Of a DNA stretch of 28,399 bases, positions 1 to 5,376 are shown piece by piece. The stretch comes from a virus: positions 1 through 28,399 of IMG/VR virus record IMGVR_UViG_3300028800_000270; one strand, 5' to 3'. The number at the start of each line of letters is the position of its first letter. The first letter of the stretch is position 1. The position numbers and the translations under genes are program-made. The notes below the pieces were generated by a model, which saw only the letters and a program-made list of their open reading frames with translations, was not told the DNA's origin and searched no databases.

Positions 1-11
1 CGGCCTTGCTG

Positions 12-18
12 CCCTCCT
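12..18 (-). promoter_or_regulatory. Ribosome binding site-like sequence for a gene left of the window
   Basis: On the minus strand an AGGAGGG motif overlaps the stop codon of the prohead protease gene. About 11 bases follow before the window ends and no start codon is in view, so the next gene (in this gene order usually the major capsid protein) would begin outside. The motif is seen; the assignment is inference. Confidence 0.3.
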
Positions 19-1141
19 AGGGGCGGCCGCTGCCGCGCGACCAAAGCTCGCCCATCTTGACGACCCAACAGTCGTTCTTCCACTCGGCCTTGAGCTTGCC
101 CCAATCGAACGAATCGCCCTGCTTGTCGCTGTGGTCGACCATGACCGTGTCGCCATCGACGCTGGCGATGGTACCCGAGGACGCCGTCCTGTCCGTTGCC
201 TTTTCGTGGGCCTCGAACGTGATCTTATCGCCGGTCTTGGGCTTGCGCTTACCCTTGATCAGCCCAGCGGCCAATTCCTCGGCTCGGCGGTCCAAGGCCC
301 CCACCGCGGCCCTCAGGCCCTCCAGCGACAACCCGGCAGCGGCCTCGGAAGCGCCCTTGACAAGGCGCTGGCGCAGGCTGTCTTCTTCCGACATGTCCTG
401 GCCGGCCGGTACCGCGGCAGCGGCGATCGGCGTGCCGGCTGCAAGAGCGGCGGTCGCCGCCGCGGCGGCAGCTTCCGCGGCAACGCGCGATTCCGCATCT
501 TCGCGGGCGGCCTTCTCGATCGCCTCGCGCTGCAGCGCCGCGCCGGCCTCTTCCCGGTAGGTGTGCCAGACCAGCACATTCGGCGCGCTGACAGACGTTA
601 CAAGAACGGCTTCAGGGTCTTTGCCCGCAGCCTTGGCAAGCTCGCGGGCCTTGTCTTCGATTGTCATTGGCTTCCCCTCGGGTTTGGCGGCCTTATAGAC
701 TTCGATGACGCATTCACCGTTGCAGGGCCTATCGACCAGCGAGATTTCGATAAGATCCAGGCCCGTGATCTGCCGACGATCTTGCGCATCGCGCTTGGTA
801 GCAGTACCGCCCACCGAGAAGCCTTTGTAGACTCCTTCGATGACCTTCTGCCAAGCCGCCTCGTCGACAATCTTGGCGCCAATGTACAAACCCTTGCCGT
901 CAACATCCGCTTCTTTAGTAACACCAACAGCGGATAGTTGGTGCATTTCACGGATATTGGCGAATTTCATGTAGTCTGGCAAGGCGTCAGTCAGAGCGCC
1001 AATAGTGATAACCTCGCCTGTGGCATCGACAGCCGCAGTCGAGGCATAGCCGTAGACCATGCGCTTGGCGTCGTCGCGCTTGGTCAACGGACAATAGAAC
1101 GACAGCGCCTTGCCGTCTTTGCCGACGGTCAACTCGATCAT
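17..1141 (-). CDS. Prohead (capsid maturation) protease, XkdF/HK97-like, with C-terminal extension
   Basis: This is a 374-residue serine protease of the phage prohead type, which cleaves scaffold and capsid proteins during head maturation. The protease domain covers about residues 1-150. It has the expected histidine in REMHQLSAVG (H67), the serine in YKGFSVGG (S109) and the conserved strand IEISLVDRPCN (131-141). An Ala/Glu-rich helical region follows (about 165-290), which could act as a scaffold. The last 70 residues form a small charged beta-rich tail. The start is supported by GAGGA nine bases upstream of the ATG. It is the last complete gene of the head module on this strand. The family is clear; a scaffold role for the extension is inference. 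Confidence 0.85.
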   Translation of the reverse strand: MIELTVGKDGKALSFYCPLTKRDDAKRMVYGYASTAAVDATGEVITIGALTDALPDYMKFANIREMHQLSAVGVTKEADVDGKGLYIGAKIVDEAAWQKVIEGVYKGFSVGGTATKRDAQDRRQITGLDLIEISLVDRPCNGECVIEVYKAAKPEGKPMTIEDKARELAKAAGKDPEAVLVTSVSAPNVLVWHTYREEAGAALQREAIEKAAREDAESRVAAEAAAAAATAALAAGTPIAAAAVPAGQDMSEEDSLRQRLVKGASEAAAGLSLEGLRAAVGALDRRAEELAAGLIKGKRKPKTGDKITFEAHEKATDRTASSGTIASVDGDTVMVDHSDKQGDSFDWGKLKAEWKNDCWVVKMGELWSRGSGRP

Positions 1142-1176
1142 GGTCTTTCGTCCTCATAGAAGTGATTGTTGAGAAA

Positions 1177-1251
1177 TGGTGGAGGCGGCGGGATTTGAAC
1201 CCGCGACCACCAGCTTGCAAAGCTGAAGCTCTCCCACTGAGCTACGCCCCC
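1177..1251 (-). tRNA. tRNA-Ala (anticodon TGC), CCA end encoded
   Basis: The 75-base cloverleaf is complete. It has a 7-bp acceptor stem (GGGGGCG with CGCCTCC), the D arm GCTC/GAGC, the anticodon stem TCAGC/GCTGG with loop TTTGCAA, and the T arm GCGGG/CCCGC with loop TTCAAAT. The discriminator is A and CCA is encoded. Base pair 3-70 is G-T, the wobble pair that is the main identity signal for alanyl-tRNA synthetase, which agrees with the TGC anticodon. It lies on the same strand as the head genes, between the prohead protease and a small membrane gene, so it is probably co-transcribed with them. Confidence 0.95.
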
Positions 1252-1264
1252 ATGCGAAGAGGCG

Positions 1265-1423
1265 TTACAAGCGCCCCGTCAAAAGCAGGATGATAAGCAC
1301 GACGAACACGATGCCGAGAACCCCGCTGGGATAGTAACCCCAACCGCGGCTATACGGCCAACTCGGCACAGCGCCGATGAGCAGGACGACCAGAACGATG
1401 AGCAGAAGTGTTCCAAGTGACAT
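1265..1423 (-). CDS. DUF3309 family small membrane protein
   Basis: A 52-residue peptide with two hydrophobic segments (about residues 3-19 and 33-49) around a conserved Trp/Tyr/Gly-rich turn, WPYSRGWGYYPSGVLG. That pattern is characteristic of the DUF3309 family, known from Rhizobiales and other proteobacteria and of unknown function. It probably forms a helical hairpin in the inner membrane. The ATG is preceded by GAGGAAAGGG. It sits just upstream of the tRNA and directly downstream of another two-helix membrane peptide. A holin-like role is possible from size and position but is not shown by sequence. Confidence 0.8.
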   Translation of the reverse strand: MSLGTLLLIVLVVLLIGAVPSWPYSRGWGYYPSGVLGIVFVVLIILLLTGRL

Positions 1424-1438
1424 TTGCTTTCCCTTTCC

Positions 1439-1615
1439 TCAGCCGATATGGACGCGGCCCGAGACGAGGACCGCTACCACAAGCAGCAAGATGATAGTCA
1501 GCGCCAGCATCAGCACCTTGTATGGAGCCGGCGCCGTCGAATTGTCGATGACCCGCACAATGAGATCGCGAGTCAGGACACCAATGACGATTGCGAGATA
1601 CAGTAACCAATTCAT
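1439..1615 (-). CDS. Small two-helix membrane protein
   Basis: A 58-residue protein with hydrophobic segments at about residues 3-15 and 34-52, joined by a short polar stretch (RDLIVRVIDNSTAPAPYK). AAAAGGAG lies eight bases before the ATG, a good ribosome site. It follows the coiled-coil membrane protein by 17 bases and precedes the DUF3309 gene, so three small membrane genes lie in a row. Size and topology suit a holin or a lysis accessory, but no family is recognised. Confidence 0.7.
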   Translation of the reverse strand: MNWLLYLAIVIGVLTRDLIVRVIDNSTAPAPYKVLMLALTIILLLVVAVLVSGRVHIG

Positions 1616-1632
1616 TGTAGAAATCTCCTTTT

Positions 1633-2364
1633 TTACTTCGGCGCAATGGGCGTGATGATAGCCGGCTGCCCAAGCGTAGGAGGCGATGAGGTGTAGACGA
1701 TTTGCGGGGGCGGCGCCGGGCGCTCCATCAGAAAGCCGGCGATCCCAAACAGCACACCAACGGCGGCAACTACTCCAAAGCCAATGGTGACGGCCGAGCT
1801 ACCGCCTTCCCTGCGGCCCTCAGTTGTCGTCATGCGCCGGTCTAGCGCACTGATCTTGTCGCCGGTCGACTCGTTCGCTTGCGTGAAAAGCGTCGTGAGT
1901 TGCGCGAACGACTCTTTTGTTTGCTGCGCCTGCAGCTGCGTCGCATCGCCGGCCGCCTTGAACGCGGCATTGATCGCTTCCTTGCTGCCGGCTGTAGCCT
2001 GCGCGATCAACTCTTTGAGGTCTGCAAGCTGAATTGCGATTGTGGCGAATTTCTGGTTGTAGAGCAGATTGGACGACTCAGCGCCCAAGACCAGCAGCTC
2101 TTTGAACCGCTCCTCCAGCATTCCGACCTGACGCAGGACATCGGACTTAGTCGTATCGATAATCGTGGGGTAGGTCTGCGTAAGCCGCATTGCCTCTCGC
2201 ATGCCCGTAAACTCTTTGTCGGTCAACTCACGGGCATGCGTTATTTCACGATAGAGCATATCCAATGTAAGTGGGCTGGTCTCCGGTGCATAGACAAGGC
2301 GCCAGCCGGATCGCACCGGGTGTTCGCTCAGATCGGGTGTCGGGCCGTTCTGTTGGTCGGTCAT
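1633..2364 (-). CDS. Coiled-coil protein with C-terminal membrane anchor and proline-rich tail
   Basis: The 243-residue product has a long helical, coiled-coil-like region (about 50-190), one hydrophobic segment (about 195-220, AVTIGFGVVAAVGVLFGIAG) and a Pro-rich tail of about 25 residues. The ATG at 2364 is preferred over the GTG one codon upstream because AAAGGG lies six bases before it. The layout suits a membrane-tethered phage protein. It resembles in reverse the product at 8079-8642, which has its membrane segment at the N terminus and a similar Pro/Ala-rich tail. No family recognised. Confidence 0.65.
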   Translation of the reverse strand: MTDQQNGPTPDLSEHPVRSGWRLVYAPETSPLTLDMLYREITHARELTDKEFTGMREAMRLTQTYPTIIDTTKSDVLRQVGMLEERFKELLVLGAESSNLLYNQKFATIAIQLADLKELIAQATAGSKEAINAAFKAAGDATQLQAQQTKESFAQLTTLFTQANESTGDKISALDRRMTTTEGRREGGSSAVTIGFGVVAAVGVLFGIAGFLMERPAPPPQIVYTSSPPTLGQPAIITPIAPK

Positions 2365-2385
2365 CACGTGCCCTTTCTCTCAAGG

Positions 2386-3021
2386 CTACGACCCGCAGGC
2401 GGCCCCCACCTCCACGATCAGGTCGTGCGCGTTGCGGATCTTGTCGAGGTCTGCCCGCGAGTGCCGGGCGCCGGCTTTCTCGATCGCCTTCTCGCTGGTC
2501 TCCTTGCTGGCACCGGCACAGTGCGCACCATCGACCAGCTTCGCAATCGCATCATGGCACTTCTGCAAGTCCTCGCGGTCTTGCTTGCTGTGCCGAGCGC
2601 CAACCTTCGTCAACAAATCGACGATAGTAACAAGGCGCGCGGCGCGGTAGGCATTACTCGCGTTGCTGCTCTTGCCCTCCGCCTTCTCGCCGAGCTTATC
2701 GGCGGCGGCCGCAGCCGCATCGCCCTTGTCGGCGTTGCCCGCCTTGTAGTGGTCGCGGGCTTCCTGGTACTTCTCGGCAGCCTTATCGTGCGCCTTGGCT
2801 GCTGAGGCATGTCCGCGCTCCTCGCTCTTGCTGTCGGAGTTGAGTGCGTAGTCGCGGTGGCTGTCGGCTTGCCGCTCATGGTAAGTCTGGCTTTGTGTGG
2901 CGTAGTCCTCCTTATCCTTTGTCCCACCACCGGCGCCGTCGCCACCGCCTGACGCGAACCTTCCTTGCTCGTCATGGTTCTCGTTCATCTTGAGCAAGGC
3001 TTCCAAGCTCTCGATCTTCAT
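2386..3021 (-). CDS. Head-module protein with GRF joint motif and two GARHS repeats
   Basis: A 211-residue protein started at MKIESLEALL, with AAGGAAAG about eight bases upstream. Residues 15-24 read NHDEQGRFAS and are followed by a Gly-rich stretch, a motif common in phage head-associated proteins. The centre (40-120) is highly charged, Ala/Lys/Asp-rich and helical. The end holds two related repeats of about 30 residues, starting GARHSKQDRED (141) and GARHSRADLDK (184), each continuing into an HD and a Cys-ending helix. Comparable GARxS...HD elements occur in phage proteins encoded near prohead proteases; their function is unknown to me. Confidence 0.65.
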   Translation of the reverse strand: MKIESLEALLKMNENHDEQGRFASGGGDGAGGGTKDKEDYATQSQTYHERQADSHRDYALNSDSKSEERGHASAAKAHDKAAEKYQEARDHYKAGNADKGDAAAAAADKLGEKAEGKSSNASNAYRAARLVTIVDLLTKVGARHSKQDREDLQKCHDAIAKLVDGAHCAGASKETSEKAIEKAGARHSRADLDKIRNAHDLIVEVGAACGS

Positions 3022-3041
3022 GGTGAAGCTTTCCTTTCCCC

Positions 3042-3251
3042 TTACTGAATTGCGACAATGCCGGGGGCGATGGTCGTCGGCTGCGTCAGCACATTGCCGA
3101 TCGCGTACCAGCCTTGAGCCCGCAAGCCCGGCATATCGTAGTCCGGCACCAGCAGATAGGCCAGCGGCGAGCAGACATAGGTCCGCCCGCTCACATAGCT
3201 GGTGGTAAGCGAAGTGCCGCGATCCGGCGGCATCATCTTGACAGTAGCCAT
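3042..3251 (-). CDS. Small head-module protein, paralogue of the next upstream gene
   Basis: 69 residues, starting at MATVKMMPPDRG with AAGGAGAAG before the ATG. Its centre (GRTYVCSPLAYLLVPDYDMPGL, then RAQGWYAIG) matches the neighbouring 100-residue protein (GRTYTGTPGNAYDIPDFDGPGV, then RANGWHFIG). The two are therefore a tandem duplication. Position between the minor head protein and the protease suggests a small structural or head-completion role. No named family. Confidence 0.7.
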   Translation of the reverse strand: MATVKMMPPDRGTSLTTSYVSGRTYVCSPLAYLLVPDYDMPGLRAQGWYAIGNVLTQPTTIAPGIVAIQ

Positions 3252-3277
3252 AGCCACTTCTCCTTGGCTTGAGGGCG

Positions 3278-3580
3278 CTAGGCTGCGGCCCCGGTATAGG
3301 TCCGCCACGTAAGGCCATCGCGGAAGATCGCAGCACCGACGGTCGTGTCGATGTAGATGAATGGCGCCTCGGGCGATGTCGCCGGGGTCAGCACCGGTCG
3401 CTGTGCCGTGGTACCGACAAGGCCGATGAAGTGCCAGCCATTGGCGCGCACCCCCGGGCCGTCGAAGTCCGGGATATCGTACGCATTGCCCGGCGTGCCC
3501 GTATAGGTCCGGCCATTGACCCGAATCGTCTGCTTGGCCACATTCGTAGACGGCAGAAACCGCCAAAGCAAATTCGCCAT
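3278..3580 (-). CDS. Small head-module protein, paralogue of its downstream neighbour
   Basis: 100 residues. The ATG at 3580 is chosen over the GTG six bases upstream because AGGAG lies nine bases before it. It holds the shared core of the pair (NGRTYTGTPGNAYDIPDFDG and RANGWHFIG), followed by an extra C-terminal part (IYIDTTVGAAIFRDGLTW) lacking in the shorter copy. Likely a small virion component; the function is not recognised. Confidence 0.7.
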   Translation of the reverse strand: MANLLWRFLPSTNVAKQTIRVNGRTYTGTPGNAYDIPDFDGPGVRANGWHFIGLVGTTAQRPVLTPATSPEAPFIYIDTTVGAAIFRDGLTWRTYTGAAA

Positions 3581-3607
3581 TTGCACCTTCTCCTTTTACG
3601 CTAGTGG

Positions 3608-4564
3608 TTATTCCTCGTCACTTTCTTCAGCCGAGCCCTCATCGACCGTCTCATTGCCTTCGTCGTCAATAACCACTGGCGCTATAGCACAGCGGCAATT
3701 CGGATGCGCTGGCGGCGCATCGTCATCTGACTCAAAATCCTCGTCCAGATCGATCGGACCTTGCGCGGCATTTGCCTCGCAGATAGGGCAGGCCCCTTCT
3801 CCCATAAGCCATTCTTTCTTGACGACAATTCCGAGGTCATCACGAGCAGAGCGATATCCCACCATTGCGCCGGCATTGTTGGCGATGATCGTCTCGGTGC
3901 GCGCAATCATCATGGCTCTATCGTGGCTGAACGCCGTGCTCTCCTCGATCTCTTGCGCAAGGTCGTTCAGATCCGTGCCCTCTACCATCGCGTTATTGAT
4001 GAGCGAGTTCAGAATCGTCCGAGTGGTATCTGAGATCGCCCATTCCGCATCGGGGTTCTCGACAAGGACGCCATCCACCCACTTCATGCCGACAAGCTCG
4101 GCGGCCCTTTCCTCTGCGTAGGCTTCGGCGCGTTCGTTTACCTGGTCTACCAATTCGCTCGGCGCATTGGGGCCGATCTGCGCCATGGTTCGCTTGCTGG
4201 ATGCGCCAGCTACCTTCTTCAGCTGCGTAGCTGTTACGCCAGTAGCAAGGGCATTCAAGGCCGAGAGGTCTACGGTTACGCTCTCGTTCAGGTTGGCTTT
4301 GCCGGCCTTGCCCAGCTTGCCGGCAAGCTGTGTTACGATTTGCTTGGCGACCTTGGGCGCCATCTTTTTGAACACTTGAGCGACCTGTTCGACAATAGCC
4401 TTCTCGGCTGTCTTTACTTCCTCGGCCTGGTGGTCAACCGGGTCGTGATAGCGCATGCGCGCCTTGCTGATCTTGTGCGAGGGCGTACCCCGATCTGCGT
4501 GCGGCAAGCCTTCGCTCCATTTGAAGTCCCCAGTATTCCAACGGAAGTGCTCTCGCGCGATCAT
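3608..4564 (-). CDS. MuF-type minor head protein (SPP1 gp7-like head morphogenesis)
   Basis: A 318-residue phage minor head protein. The C-terminal MuF domain is clear. It has a helix with IARTET (220-225) and GYRSARDD, then a probable metal site of CPIC (259-262) and HPNCRC (287-292). Such proteins sit near the portal inside the procapsid and are often ejected or fused to effector domains. The N terminus (residues 20-31, LPHADRGTPSHK) repeats a motif of the ADP-ribosyltransferase gene upstream, whose stop overlaps this start as ATGA, so the two are translationally coupled. The tail is very acidic. The family is well supported; the N-terminal half is not recognised. Confidence 0.85.
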   Translation of the reverse strand: MIAREHFRWNTGDFKWSEGLPHADRGTPSHKISKARMRYHDPVDHQAEEVKTAEKAIVEQVAQVFKKMAPKVAKQIVTQLAGKLGKAGKANLNESVTVDLSALNALATGVTATQLKKVAGASSKRTMAQIGPNAPSELVDQVNERAEAYAEERAAELVGMKWVDGVLVENPDAEWAISDTTRTILNSLINNAMVEGTDLNDLAQEIEESTAFSHDRAMMIARTETIIANNAGAMVGYRSARDDLGIVVKKEWLMGEGACPICEANAAQGPIDLDEDFESDDDAPPAHPNCRCAIAPVVIDDEGNETVDEGSAEESDEE

Positions 4565-5367
4565 GGCCGTTTGCCTAAGTAAGTCATTTGCACCAAACCA
4601 ATCTTTTGATTGACCTTATCGATACGAAAACTAGCACCTCGTCCTATAATAACCTCTTGGGCAAACTTCTCTGCCGCAGGATCACCCATACCTGACACGT
4701 AAATAGCCGCACTCCCTTTAGGGACCGTAACCACTGCTACTGGGCTCACACTTTCGCCATCCGTCGAGAACCAAGCGGCGGTCTTAGCGCTGGCCGACGT
4801 CGACACAAAGCCCTCATCAGTTATGACTTTGCCGACCAACGTTTTATAGTCGGGGCTCTGCAAGCTCTTGGCAAGATCGGAATCGGCGCCGAAAGCGCGG
4901 AACGTCTGAATAGCCACAGGAGTCTCCGCCTTGCCAAAAGCAGAGTCCATCACCGAGATATCAGCCGCCATCGCTCCGTCTACTGCACCTTCACGAAGCT
5001 GAGTATTCATTTCGTAACTAACGGAGCCCTCTTGATACGCAGCAACGGCGTCTTTTTCATCGTCAGTCAACGGCGCTTTGAACCCATCAGCCGAGAACGT
5101 ATCCAAGACTTTCTGCGGGGTGGTCTCGCCAATTTGGGTCAACCATGACTGAAGACGATCACTCTGTTCCGAAGACAACGCACCCGATTCCCATCGTCCG
5201 TGATCGTCTCTCGGCTGATCAGGGTTGTAGGCCTTATGCGTAGGCGTCCCTCGATGCGCATGCGGAAGCGCAAGGCCGAACCGCTTATCGAGGGCGGTCG
5301 TAAGGCTATCCACATACTCACCGAGGGACTTGTCGAACTCGGCCTGGACCTCTTTGGGCACGCCCAT
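4561..5367 (-). CDS. ADP-ribosyltransferase-like protein (exotoxin fold) in the head operon
   Basis: 268 residues. Residues 1-45 form a helical lead ending in LPHAHRGTPTHK, then the joint NPDQPRDDHGRW (48-59). The rest matches the ADPrib_exo_Tox fold: LTDDEKDAVAAY and a YEMNTQLREG helix (100-127), the NAD-binding arginine in TFRAFG (R157), the STS motif in EGFVSTSAS (189-191), and the catalytic glutamate in AQEVIIGRGASFRI (E238). The residue two before E238 is Ala, where arginine-specific enzymes have Glu and C3-like enzymes Gln, so target or activity may differ. GAGGT precedes the start. It lies nine bases after the portal gene and overlaps the MuF gene. It may be packaged and injected as an early host-modifying enzyme; that is inference. 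Confidence 0.8.
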   Translation of the reverse strand: MGVPKEVQAEFDKSLGEYVDSLTTALDKRFGLALPHAHRGTPTHKAYNPDQPRDDHGRWESGALSSEQSDRLQSWLTQIGETTPQKVLDTFSADGFKAPLTDDEKDAVAAYQEGSVSYEMNTQLREGAVDGAMAADISVMDSAFGKAETPVAIQTFRAFGADSDLAKSLQSPDYKTLVGKVITDEGFVSTSASAKTAAWFSTDGESVSPVAVVTVPKGSAAIYVSGMGDPAAEKFAQEVIIGRGASFRIDKVNQKIGLVQMTYLGKRP

Positions 5368-5376
5368 CGCTTTACC

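Noticed and set aside
131-937. Long open frame on the plus strand opposite the prohead protease
   Set aside because: It is antisense to a well-supported protease. The translation is Arg/Gly/Leu-rich with no motif, as expected from GC-rich DNA read on the wrong strand.
1177-1251. tRNA as a prophage attachment site
   Set aside because: No integrase gene or repeated tRNA 3' end is seen in the window, and the tRNA lies within the head operon.
1879-2805. 308-codon plus-strand frame opposite two leftward genes
   Set aside because: It crosses two genes that have good ribosome sites, and its Leu/Arg-rich translation looks like no real protein.
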